From JBNKDD01 sp050288085 (GTDB lineage Bacteria > Chloroflexota > Anaerolineae > Aggregatilineales > UBA3940), in contig JBNKDD010000309.1 in NCBI GenBank assembly GCA_050288085.1, positions 1 to 6,728 of the forward strand: a DNA stretch of 6,728 nt, given 5' to 3'. Below the pieces are notes generated by a model that saw only the letters and a program-made list of their open reading frames with translations, had not been told where the DNA came from and made no database searches. Positions 1-6,570 of this stretch are shown here, piece by piece. Positions within the stretch are counted from its first letter, which is position 1; each line of letters begins with the position of its first letter. The translations under genes and the position numbers were made by a program.

Positions 1-1
1 C

Positions 2-1201
2 TTTTATGAACACTTCTCGCCGGAATTCATGAACCGCCTCGACCGCATCGCCTACTTTGAGCCGCTTGATGAAGCCTGGTTGGTACGCGAATCGCCGCGT
101 CAAGACGTGCCGCCGGACATGGAACCGAGGGAAATTGCATTTGATAATGGGCTGACGCTGGTTGGGGTGGATGCCCCTCCGCCGGGATCGGTGCGAGTTG
201 GCGAGACGTTTGACGTGCGGTTGGCGTGGCGCATCGATGCAGAATTTGACCAGGATATAACGGCTTACGTCCATTTTTCGCGCCTTGATGGGTTCTTCAT
301 TTCGGGCAGTGATCGCCCCCTACCGTCCAGCCGCGCCGAGATTGGTGATGTGTTGATTGAGCGGTACACAGTAGGGGTGCCACCCTATGCCCTGCCCAGC
401 CCTGAAGGCGAATACTTGCTCATTTCTGGGTTATACAGCGTGACACTGGATGGACAGATTCAGCAATACACTTATGCAGGGCGATTCCTGGCCTTCAATG
501 TTGAGCCAGATCCAACTATTGTCCTGCCCCCCATCTGGCCTGCACCGACCGCCCACCCTCGGAACGTCATTTTTGCCAACGGTGCACGCCTAGCTGGATT
601 CGACTGGGAAGGCGGAGTAGTCTACCTGCACAGCATCAAACCGGATGGCACACCGCAAACCTTCCGCACATCGGCAGAGGGCATCAAACCGATCATCACC
701 GAGCAGATCGCCGGATATACACCCCGGCTCGGCCCCTGGGGAATACCAGCCGGGCACGCAATCCAAATCCCGGCAGCGCAGCTCGGCGACCGCTATGTAC
801 CGCTGGGTCAGGATATGGTGTTGGTACACACCAACGTCACCCCTGCTGACAGGTTGAATCCCGGCGGCGAGGTAATCATCGACCTGACCCTGTCAAGCGC
901 GCGGCCTCTACTGGTTGATGACGTGGTGAAAGTTGACCTGATCGGAGAGGGCTATGCTTGGCACGACCAATCCGACCACATCCCGGCGACCGGGGCATTA
1001 CCCACCCTCAAATGGCTGTGGGGCTGGCAGGTCGTGGATCGACATCGACTCAGCGTACCGATCGAAGCTGACCCGCAGATCGCAAATGCTGAGATGCTGG
1101 TCTACGATCATTTTACCGGGCAAATGCGTCCGCTGCTCGACATCGATCTGGCCGCACAGGGGATCAGCGTGCCGCTCTATACCTGGCAGCCAAAAGAATA
1201 A
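2..1201 (+). CDS. 3' part of a large protein with repeated beta-sandwich domains, function unknown
   Basis: The reading frame is open to the left edge (Phe-Tyr-Glu-His codons precede the Met at 29 without a stop), so the Met at 29 is probably internal and the N-terminus lies outside the window. Numbering from that Met, residues about 35-160 form a beta-rich domain (LVGVDAPPPGSVRVGETFDV, an AYVHF strand, a PSPEGEYLLISGLY strand). This resembles the C-terminal beta-sandwich modules seen on glycosyltransferase-like membrane proteins of Chloroflexota. A shorter degenerate unit follows at about 178-260 (FANGARLAGFDW). A third follows at about 262-370 (NPGGEVIIDLTL, GALPTLKWLWGW, DRHRLSVP). No membrane segment, signal peptide or catalytic motif is visible in the part present. 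Proline-rich linkers (PTIVLPPIWPAPTAHP) separate the units. It ends with TAA 24 bases before the next gene. The domain reading is by resemblance only; an N-terminal enzymatic domain cannot be excluded. Confidence 0.75.
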   Translation, partial: FYEHFSPEFMNRLDRIAYFEPLDEAWLVRESPRQDVPPDMEPREIAFDNGLTLVGVDAPPPGSVRVGETFDVRLAWRIDAEFDQDITAYVHFSRLDGFFISGSDRPLPSSRAEIGDVLIERYTVGVPPYALPSPEGEYLLISGLYSVTLDGQIQQYTYAGRFLAFNVEPDPTIVLPPIWPAPTAHPRNVIFANGARLAGFDWEGGVVYLHSIKPDGTPQTFRTSAEGIKPIITEQIAGYTPRLGPWGIPAGHAIQIPAAQLGDRYVPLGQDMVLVHTNVTPADRLNPGGEVIIDLTLSSARPLLVDDVVKVDLIGEGYAWHDQSDHIPATGALPTLKWLWGWQVVDRHRLSVPIEADPQIANAEMLVYDHFTGQMRPLLDIDLAAQGISVPLYTWQPKE

Positions 1202-1225
1202 TTGTAAGTAAAGAGAGTAAATCCA

Positions 1226-1513
1226 ATGGCAGACATTCAATTAGAACAAAACGTTGAGACTTCATCCCAGGCATGCTACGATGCTCTATTGGACATCCTT
1301 CCGAATCTGGGATACGAAATCATCAAAAAACGCCCGATGGCTTATCTGCTCCAGGCAAAGGGTGATCTGGACGGTGCTCCGGTCAGCATCAATGCGATTG
1401 GCAGTATGTTCCCCCCCACCAAAGTGACAATCACTTGCAGCAGTGACAATGCCTCAGAAGAGCAGTTGCAAGGAGTAGCACAGGCTATTCTAACCGAGTT
1501 AACCAACCAATAG
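1226..1513 (+). CDS. Small conserved-looking soluble protein of 95 residues, function unknown
   Basis: I do not recognise this family. The ATG at 1226 has a weak purine-rich AAGAGAG (1211-1217) eight bases upstream. The protein has no signal peptide or membrane segment. By eye it alternates helix (residues about 11-27, SSQACYDALLDILPNLG), several strands (LLQAKGDL, APVSINAIG, TKVTITCSS) and a C-terminal helix (EEQLQGVAQAILTELT). That layout suits a compact alpha/beta fold of the ligand-binding or heteromer type. It lies 24 bases after the beta-sandwich gene and 17 bases before the likely ATG of the UPF0316 gene, so co-transcription with both is likely. Codon use looks like that of the neighbours. 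Coding status is supported by length, good composition and tight packing, not by a known family. Confidence 0.75.
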   Translation: MADIQLEQNVETSSQACYDALLDILPNLGYEIIKKRPMAYLLQAKGDLDGAPVSINAIGSMFPPTKVTITCSSDNASEEQLQGVAQAILTELTNQ

Positions 1514-1530
1514 ATTTAGGATTGACTGGC

Positions 1531-2058
1531 ATGTTCACCGACAATGTTATCCTGGGTTCCCTGTTCATTTTTCTCATTCGCGTGTTGAGTATTGGCATTG
1601 CTACCCTGCGCATCCTGATCATGGGACGCTCCAATAGGATGCTGGTGTTTGGGTTGGCTATCGTCGAGGCGCTCTCCTTCGCTATCACATTTGGACAGGT
1701 AGCTGCCGACCTGGACAATATCTGGAACCTGTCGGCTTATTCCCTCGGATTTGCTACCGGAACCTGGGTTGGCACCTATATCGAGGATAAGGTCGCCGGG
1801 GGATTTGCAACGGTAAACATTGTCTCAATGGGGAATTCCCTGCACATTGCGGAGGCTCTCCGAGAGGCTGGATATGGCGCAACCCGCACCGCCGGGGAAG
1901 GGTCAACCGGATCGGTAGGGTTGGTGTGGGTGGTTGCCCGCCGCCGCGACTCTGCACAGATCGTAGCGATTGCCAACGAGAACGATCCCAAGGCCTTTGT
2001 GACCATCAACGAGACACGCAGCGTAACCAGGGGATTTTTGCGGTACGGTCGGAGCTAG
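1531..2058 (+). CDS. UPF0316 family membrane protein (DUF5698 + DUF2179)
   Basis: The 175-residue protein matches the layout of the UPF0316 family. Residues about 6-31 and 36-58 are hydrophobic helices, with RVLSIGIATLRILIMG in the first. A third helix covers about 66-84 (AYSLGFATGTWVGTYIEDK), and the GFA-G-W-G-IE signature is typical of the family. Residues about 90-170 form the soluble cytoplasmic DUF2179-like domain (TVNIVSMGNSLHIAEALREA, then GLVWVVARRRD). The molecular function of the family is not established; DUF2179 domains also occur at the C-terminus of YitT-type membrane proteins. A TTG at 1522 is in frame, but AGGA (1518-1521) abuts it and sits nine bases before the ATG at 1531, so I choose the ATG. 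It is the last gene of the + strand group and converges with the toxin remnant at 2154. Confidence 0.85.
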   Translation: MFTDNVILGSLFIFLIRVLSIGIATLRILIMGRSNRMLVFGLAIVEALSFAITFGQVAADLDNIWNLSAYSLGFATGTWVGTYIEDKVAGGFATVNIVSMGNSLHIAEALREAGYGATRTAGEGSTGSVGLVWVVARRRDSAQIVAIANENDPKAFVTINETRSVTRGFLRYGRS

Positions 2059-2153
2059 TGCAGCCCGGCGGAAATGGCCTGGCTTGTTTAGGTGGCAGGG
2101 GGGATGGACTTCTGCCAATATATACTGGTATGGTATTGGGATATTCGCCCTAT
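2059..2153. other. Convergent intergenic gap with an AT-rich palindrome
   Basis: These 95 bases separate the stop of the UPF0316 gene from the stop of the toxin remnant. The only structure I see is an interrupted palindrome at 2115-2139: CCAATA pairs with TATTGG, and inside it ATAC faces GTAT. Neither strand has a T-run after it, so it is not a standard intrinsic terminator. Part of it resembles the antitoxin operator at 2771-2797. No credible small gene is seen. Confidence 0.5.
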
Positions 2154-2542
2154 TCAGCGCTCGGTTAGTTGCTCGCGGAGCCAGGTTTCAAAGCTGAGGA
2201 GGACCTGGGTCTTGTCTTCTTGTTCGGCTACAGATTCAAGCTGTCGGGCAAAATCGATACCAGGTCCAGGGTATTTGAGACCATTCAGGCGCAAGAAGAC
2301 ATCACAGGCCGCGAATGCGGTGCGCTTGTTACCATCCGTGCCTGGGAAATACCCACTGCCAGCAGCACTGCTTAGCGGACGAGATCGATCTGCTCATAGT
2401 GGGCCGCCATCTGAGGACGAAGCAGTGCCGATTCCAGCAATTCTTCGCTGCGCAGAGGGGCGGGAGCATAGCCAGTACGCTCCATAATGAACGCATGGAT
2501 GGCAATCACCTCAGCCAGGCTCAGGTAGATGATCTCACTCAT
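2154..2542 (-). pseudogene. doc: Death-on-curing (Doc/Fic-fold) toxin, inactivated by a stop codon and a frameshifting deletion
   Basis: Read from the ATG at 2542, the first 56 residues are a good Doc N-terminus: IIYLSLAEVIAIHAFIME, then LRSEELLESALLRPQ, which is the family's typical L-x-ALxRPQ region. Codon 57 (2372-2374) is TAA where Gln is usual; one C-to-T change from CAA would explain it. The same frame continues (AVLLAVGISQA) until about 2337-2338. It then jumps to another frame reading DGNKRTAFAACDVFLRLNG and runs to a TGA at 2154-2156 with a normal Doc C-terminus. Only two bases lie between the Ala codon and GAT where the family has HxFx (12 bases). About 10 bases are therefore missing, and with them the motif's His and Phe. 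In active Doc proteins this motif (HxFx[DN]xNKR) supports kinase-like modification of EF-Tu. The ATG overlaps the antitoxin stop (ATGA at 2539-2542), the usual translational coupling. Two independent lesions make a simple sequencing error unlikely. Confidence 0.85.
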
Positions 2543-2754
2543 CGCCCAGCCAGGTAGCGATAGCCATCCTCGTTATCCCGCCAGCTTTCCTCCAGGATGG
2601 TTCGCAGGTCATCGGATAGGACAGGGCGGGTTTCTGCGGGCTGGACATGCACCGCTAGCAGTTGGCCCTCGGTCAGCCCCCGGCTTTCCACCTCCTCTTT
2701 GGGGATGGTCACCACATAACTGTTGCCCACTCGGCGCAGCTTCTGGTAAATCAT
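2539..2754 (-). CDS. AbrB/MazE/SpoVT-family antitoxin of a Doc-type toxin-antitoxin pair
   Basis: The 71-residue protein begins IYQKLRRVGNSYVVTIPKE, the swapped-hairpin AbrB/MazE DNA-binding signature (GNSxxVTIPKE). It continues with LTEGQLLAVHVQP, which completes that domain by about residue 45. The remaining 26 residues (SDDLRTILEESWRDNEDGYRYL) are acidic and probably form the flexible tail that wraps the toxin. In such pairs the antitoxin neutralises the toxin and represses its own promoter. An in-frame GTG at 2781 would add nine residues but lies inside the operator. The ATG at 2754 has AGGAG (2763-2767) at eight bases, so it is the better start. The frame is undamaged although the toxin downstream is broken. 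Family and role are well supported; DNA target and partner are inferred from position. Confidence 0.88.
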   Translation of the reverse strand: MIYQKLRRVGNSYVVTIPKEEVESRGLTEGQLLAVHVQPAETRPVLSDDLRTILEESWRDNEDGYRYLAGR

Positions 2755-2770
2755 GTCTATATCTCCTGTT

Positions 2771-2797
2771 GGTATATCCACTATATACCGGTATACC
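2771..2797. promoter_or_regulatory. Palindromic operator array of the toxin-antitoxin locus
   Basis: Three half-site-like boxes lie in tandem: GGTATAT (2771-2777), ATATACC (2783-2789, an inverted copy after five bases) and GGTATACC (2790-2797, itself palindromic). The centre TATACCGGTATA (2784-2795) is a perfect 12-base palindrome. The array sits between the -10 box and the antitoxin ribosome binding site, where autorepression by an AbrB-type antitoxin is expected. Binding is inferred, not shown. Confidence 0.65.
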
Positions 2798-2798
2798 T

Positions 2799-2804
2799 AT
2801 TATA
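2799..2804 (-). promoter_or_regulatory. Likely -10 box of the antitoxin promoter
   Basis: On the minus strand this reads TATAAT, the sigma-70 consensus. It is 44 bases upstream of the antitoxin ATG and directly ahead of the operator boxes. It lies between the deacetylase stop codon and the antitoxin, giving the toxin-antitoxin locus its own promoter. No convincing -35 TTGACA is visible at the expected distance (about 2822-2827), which falls inside the end of the deacetylase gene. Confidence 0.55.
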
Positions 2805-2809
2805 TTCGC

Positions 2810-3700
2810 TTAACCATAGATTCGCTTTGCTTCCCGATGCACCAACGCATGGAGCGCAGCGATAGCCTGCGGGGTTTTTGAATAGCCGCCCGCCATCAGG
2901 ACACAGATCGGCACGCCGTATAAGTTCGCAGCTTCCAGGACATAGCGATCCCGCTCCCAGATTCCGTCGGCGGTGAGCGCCAGCCGCCCAAACCGATCCC
3001 CCTGGGCAACATCAACCCCGGCCAGGTAAAAGGCAAGATCAGGTTGGGATTCGTCAAACAAACCGGGCAGATAGGCGCTCAATGTGCGGAGGTATTCCTG
3101 ATCGCCTGCGCCGGTGGGTAAGTCAACATCGCAGGTTGAGGGCACTTTATGCACAGGATAGTTCCTCTCGCCATGCATCGAGAAGGTGTAGACCGCCTCG
3201 TCGCCGGCGAAGATCGCCGCGGTTCCGTTGCCCTGATGCACATCCAGGTCAATCACCAAAACACGCGCGATCACCTGATCACGCTGCAACACTTTGATGG
3301 CAACAGCCACATCATTGAAGACGCAAAAACCCTCACCATGATCGGGGAAGGCGTGATGAGTCCCGCCGCCCAGATTGGCTGCAATCCGATCTTCAAGTGC
3401 CATCAGTGCCGCATTGATTGTCCCCTGCACGGACAGCCGTGCACGGCGTAAAAGCTGGGGGGAATAGGGCAGTCCAAGCCGCCGCTCGGCCTTGCGGCTT
3501 AAGGTGCCATTTTGTAGATTGGACAGGTAGGAATCGGTATGAACCAGCCGCAGATCTTCCCAACTGGCTTGACCCGGCTCAACCGGTTCGATCAAACCTT
3601 CAGACATCAACAGCTCGTATAGGGCCTGGTATTTGCCTATCGGGAAGGCGTGATTTTCCGGTAGGCTGATCAGGTTGCCGGAGGCGTAGCTGGCGCGCAT
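2810..3700 (-). CDS. Histone-deacetylase-fold zinc-dependent deacetylase
   Basis: The 296-residue protein belongs to the HDAC/AcuC/acetylpolyamine amidohydrolase superfamily and fills the whole catalytic domain. Catalytic signatures are present: GGGTHHAF with the His pair H115/H116; GFCVFNDVAVA at about 125-134; DLDVHQGNG carrying metal ligands D153 and H155; FSMHGERNYP; AGVD with the third metal ligand D230; and GGY with the transition-state Tyr273. The N-terminus (LPENHAFPIGKYQALYELL) and LRLVHTDSYL resemble the bacterial enzymes close to class IV (HDAC11-like). It should remove acyl groups from lysines or small amines in the cytoplasm; the substrate cannot be told. I start at the ATG at 3700, whose product aligns with family N-termini. 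A TTG at 3709 would add three residues. The ribosome binding site is poor (GAAG). It follows valS by 51 bases on the same strand and may be co-transcribed with it. Confidence 0.9.
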   Translation of the reverse strand: MRASYASGNLISLPENHAFPIGKYQALYELLMSEGLIEPVEPGQASWEDLRLVHTDSYLSNLQNGTLSRKAERRLGLPYSPQLLRRARLSVQGTINAALMALEDRIAANLGGGTHHAFPDHGEGFCVFNDVAVAIKVLQRDQVIARVLVIDLDVHQGNGTAAIFAGDEAVYTFSMHGERNYPVHKVPSTCDVDLPTGAGDQEYLRTLSAYLPGLFDESQPDLAFYLAGVDVAQGDRFGRLALTADGIWERDRYVLEAANLYGVPICVLMAGGYSKTPQAIAALHALVHREAKRIYG

Positions 3701-3711
3701 GATCTTCAAAG

Positions 3712-3747
3712 GAGGGCCGGAATCAACATCCTGTCGATCCCGGCCTC
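3712..3747 (-). promoter_or_regulatory. GC-rich hairpin between valS and the deacetylase gene
   Basis: On the minus strand GAGGCCGG (3740-3747) can pair with CCGGCC(C)TC (3712-3720), with one bulged C and a 19-base loop. It is followed by CTTTGAAG, not a T-run, so it is a poor intrinsic terminator. It ends about 11 bases before the deacetylase ATG and could limit translation, act as a weak terminator or stabilise a processed end. The pairing is seen; the role is open. Confidence 0.4.
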
Positions 3748-3751
3748 ACCA

Positions 3752-6403
3752 TTATGATAAGGATTCCAGCCGTTCTTGCAGAGCGGCCTGCTCAGCCTGG
3801 AGTTCGGACAGCTTATCCCGTTCCCGCTGGACAACTTCAGCAGGTGCACGATTCACGAAGTTCTCATTGGCGAGTTGTTTTTCTATCCGCCCAATATATT
3901 GGTTAAGCTCGGCCAGTTCTTTATCCAATCGCTCACGTTCAGCATCCAGATCAACCAGCCCGGCCAATGGCAGGTAAGCGGTGATCCCGCCGACCGTCAC
4001 CGATGCGGCCTGATCGGGCGCTTCGGCCAGGGAGGCGGCAATCTCCATCTGATCCTCGCCGACATTCGCCAGCCGCTTGAACACTGCCTGGAACCCGTCC
4101 AGCAGCTCGGCCATCTCACCCGCGTTGACCTGCATCGAAATCTGGCGGGAGGGCGGCACATTGTATTCAGCCCGGACGTTACGAATCCCCCGAACTAAAT
4201 CCATCAGAACACCCATCTCCGCTTCGGCCTGATCATCCAGGAAGCTGTCATCAAACTGCGGCCACCGGGCGATCATCAGTGCCTCACCCTCGTGGGGGAT
4301 ATGCTGCCAGATTTCCTCCGTCACAAATGGCACGAAGGGGTGCAGCAGCCGCAGGCATTGATCCAACACGTAGGTCAACACGTGGCGAGTGCGTGACTTC
4401 GCGGCTTCATCCTCGCCATAGAGCGCCGTCTTACTGATCTCGATATACCAGTCGGCATACTCGCCCCATAGGAAGTCATAGACCTGGCGTCCGGCCTCGC
4501 CGTACAGATAGTTCTCAAACAGCCGGTCCACCGATTCGATCAGGCGGTGCAGGCGGCTGAGTATCCAGCGGTCGGGCAGGCTGAGATCATCACGGGGCGG
4601 CTCACCGGTCGGCGATTCGCCTTCCAGGTTGCCAACCAAAAAGCGGGCCGTGTTCCAGATTTTGTTGGCAAAGTTACGGTTGGCCTCGACTCGTTCTTCT
4701 GCAAGATTCATATCATTGCCCGGTGACGTACCGGTTAGCAGTGTGAAGCGCAAGGCATCGGTGCTGTAATTGTCCATCATCTCGATGGGGTCGATCACGT
4801 TGCCTGATGTCTTGCTCATCTTCTTGCCGTCTTTATCCCTGACCAGCCCATGCAGATAAATGATACTGAAAGGAATATCACCGGTCAGCGATAGGCCCAT
4901 CATCACCATCCGGGCCACCCAGAAGAACAGGATATCGTAGCCGGTTTCCATCATCGTAGTCGGATAGAAGCGAGCTAGATCGGGTGTTTGCTCCGGCCAG
5001 CCCAGCGTACTGAACGGCCACAGCCCCGAACTAAACCAGGTATCCAACACGTCCGGGTCTTGTTCGATATTGGTCGAACCACAGGCCGCGCATTTGGTCG
5101 GGTCATCGCGGGTAACGGTGACCTCTCCGCAGTCGGCGCAGTGCCAGGCCGGGATTCGATGGCCCCACCACAACTGGCGGCTGATGCACCAATCACGGAT
5201 GTCTTCCAGCCAGTGATCCCAGACCTTAACGAAACGTTCCGGCACGATCTTAATCCGGCCATCGTGGACGGCTTCAAGCGCCATGTCCGCCGGGCCGCGC
5301 ATCTTGACAAACCACTGGGTGCTGACCATCGGCTCGATCAGTTCTCCGCCGCGCTGTGATCGTGGCACGGCGTGCATATATGGTTCAACCTTGACCGTCA
5401 ACCCAGCGGCTTCCATATCGGCCCACAGGTTATCCCGCGCCTCAAACCGATCCTGCCCCGCATACGGCCCGGCGTTCTGGTTGAGCGTGGCATCCTTGTT
5501 CAGGATGTTGATGAATTCCAGGCCATGCTTCTGGCCGATCTCGTAGTCGTTCGGGTCGTGGGATGGCGTGATCTTGAGCGCACCCGTGCCGAACTCGCGG
5601 TCCACGTATTCATCCGCGATGACGGGAATCTCCCGGTCGAGGATCGGAACCAGCGCCATCTTGCCGACAAACCGCTGATACCGTTCATCCTCCGGGTGGA
5701 CGGCCACCGCCGTATCGCCCAGGATCGTTTCAGGACGGGTCGTTGCCACTGACACGAATTCATCGCTGTCCTTGATCCGGTATTTGAAGTAGTAGAGCTT
5801 GCCTTCTTCTTCAACCCGGTCAACTTCCAGGTCGCTGACGGCAGTTTGCAGGTTAGGCGACCAGTTGATCATATAGGTTCCCCGGTAGATCAAGCCCTGC
5901 TCGTACCACTGCACGAAGGCCTCACGCACAGCCCGGCTTAACCCATCGTCAAGCGTAAACCGCTCACGGTCCCAGTCGCAGCTAGCTCCCAGGCGGCGCA
6001 GTTGTTCGACGATCCGCCCACCGTATTTGGCTTTCCATTCCCAGGTGCGGCGCAGGAATTCCTCACGTCCGACTTCCTGGCGGCTCGCACCTTCGCTCCG
6101 CAGCAGTTTTTCAACCTGAAGCTGAGTGGCAATCCCGGCGTGGTCGCTGCCCGGAACCCACAGAGCTGCCCGCCCATTCATCCGGGCATGGCGGATCATC
6201 AGGTCTTCGAGGGCCACGAACAGGGCATGGCCCTGGTGTAAAGCCCCGGTGACGTTGGGCGGCGGGATGCTGATCACGTAAGGCTCGGCATCCGGCCCGG
6301 CTATCTCCGGTTTGAACCAGCCGTTCTCCCACCACCATTTGTAAAGGCGTTCCTCGGTTGACTTAAAGTCATAAGTCTTCGGCATTTCTTGCTGGTCGGT
6401 CAT
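3752..6403 (-). CDS. valS: Valyl-tRNA synthetase
   Basis: This cytoplasmic class I synthetase attaches valine to tRNA-Val and hydrolyses mischarged Thr-tRNA-Val. At 883 residues it has the usual bacterial length. Visible parts in order: the catalytic Rossmann half with PPNVTGALHQGH (48-59, the HIGH-type motif) and GSDHAGIATQ; the CP1 editing insertion with TTRPETILGDTAVAVHPED (about 221-239) and TPSHDPNDYEIG; a four-Cys zinc knuckle (C422, C425, C438, C441); the second catalytic half with DVLDTWFSSGLWPFSTLGWP (about 451-470); and the KMSKT loop (528-532, normally KMSKS). After these come the helical anticodon-binding domain (about 610-760, with HPFVPFVTEEIWQ) and a C-terminal charged coiled coil (about 817-882) typical of ValRS. 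The ATG at 6403 follows AAAGGGG at a short but workable distance. A T-box leader lies upstream. No lesion is seen. Confidence 0.98.
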   Translation of the reverse strand: MTDQQEMPKTYDFKSTEERLYKWWWENGWFKPEIAGPDAEPYVISIPPPNVTGALHQGHALFVALEDLMIRHARMNGRAALWVPGSDHAGIATQLQVEKLLRSEGASRQEVGREEFLRRTWEWKAKYGGRIVEQLRRLGASCDWDRERFTLDDGLSRAVREAFVQWYEQGLIYRGTYMINWSPNLQTAVSDLEVDRVEEEGKLYYFKYRIKDSDEFVSVATTRPETILGDTAVAVHPEDERYQRFVGKMALVPILDREIPVIADEYVDREFGTGALKITPSHDPNDYEIGQKHGLEFINILNKDATLNQNAGPYAGQDRFEARDNLWADMEAAGLTVKVEPYMHAVPRSQRGGELIEPMVSTQWFVKMRGPADMALEAVHDGRIKIVPERFVKVWDHWLEDIRDWCISRQLWWGHRIPAWHCADCGEVTVTRDDPTKCAACGSTNIEQDPDVLDTWFSSGLWPFSTLGWPEQTPDLARFYPTTMMETGYDILFFWVARMVMMGLSLTGDIPFSIIYLHGLVRDKDGKKMSKTSGNVIDPIEMMDNYSTDALRFTLLTGTSPGNDMNLAEERVEANRNFANKIWNTARFLVGNLEGESPTGEPPRDDLSLPDRWILSRLHRLIESVDRLFENYLYGEAGRQVYDFLWGEYADWYIEISKTALYGEDEAAKSRTRHVLTYVLDQCLRLLHPFVPFVTEEIWQHIPHEGEALMIARWPQFDDSFLDDQAEAEMGVLMDLVRGIRNVRAEYNVPPSRQISMQVNAGEMAELLDGFQAVFKRLANVGEDQMEIAASLAEAPDQAASVTVGGITAYLPLAGLVDLDAERERLDKELAELNQYIGRIEKQLANENFVNRAPAEVVQRERDKLSELQAEQAALQERLESLS

Positions 6404-6535
6404 AGTTCCCCTTTAATGATTCCTGGCAAATTCATAAACTGCACGGGATGAGGCTCACTATACCGGCACTGCCCGTACATACATTGCCGACACTATCTAC
6501 CGTTGACATGTGAGTGTCACCCCCTCTATTTCAAA
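6404..6535 (-). other. Untranslated stretch between the T-box terminator and valS
   Basis: These 132 bases follow the leader terminator and precede the valS ATG. They hold the ribosome binding site AAGGGG (6408-6413). They also hold two overlapping inverted repeats: GACACT (6489-6494) with AGTGTC (6513-6518), and TGACA (6504-6508) with TGTCA (6515-6519). A TATAGT-like hexamer occurs on the minus strand near 6460, but no matching -35 is seen, so I do not call a second promoter. Confidence 0.45.
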
Positions 6536-6570
6536 TAAAAATCCCTTTTCATCTAAGGACGAAAAGGGCC
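6536..6570 (-). terminator. Intrinsic terminator of the valS T-box leader
   Basis: On the minus strand CCCTTTTC (6561-6568) pairs with GAAAAGGG (6543-6550) around a ten-base loop. It is followed by ATTTTTA, with the T-run at 6537-6541. The loop contains CCTTAG (6553-6558), which is also the 3' arm of the competing antiterminator, as expected for a T-box switch. When tRNA-Val is charged this hairpin should stop transcription before valS. Confidence 0.9.

Noticed and set aside
528..1240. Short frames on both strands inside the first gene
   Set aside because: They overlap the long beta-sandwich frame and have unnatural composition.
2115..2139. Palindrome between the convergent genes as an intrinsic terminator
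   Set aside because: No T-run follows on either strand, and the inner loop of two bases is too tight for a good hairpin. It fits better as a protein-binding site or repeat remnant.
2092..2487. Plus-strand open frame of 131 codons across the toxin region
   Set aside because: It lies opposite the Doc remnant, has low-complexity composition with many Ser, Arg and Pro and no family resemblance. The minus strand gives clear Doc motifs.
3776..4198. Plus-strand open frame of 140 codons opposite the end of valS
   Set aside because: It is antisense to the well-supported valS coiled coil and anticodon-binding region. No recognisable domain and no ribosome binding site support it.
4810..4824. KMSKT instead of KMSKS in ValRS as a possible defect
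   Set aside because: Thr at the last position is a tolerated variant of this loop; all other catalytic and editing motifs are intact.
4988..5752. Several overlapping plus-strand frames opposite valS
   Set aside because: They are products of the GC-rich codon pattern of valS read on the other strand. None shows protein-like motifs.
6503..6532. TTGACA on the plus strand as a promoter -35
   Set aside because: The hexamer 17-18 bases downstream is a poor -10, and no plus-strand gene follows in the window.
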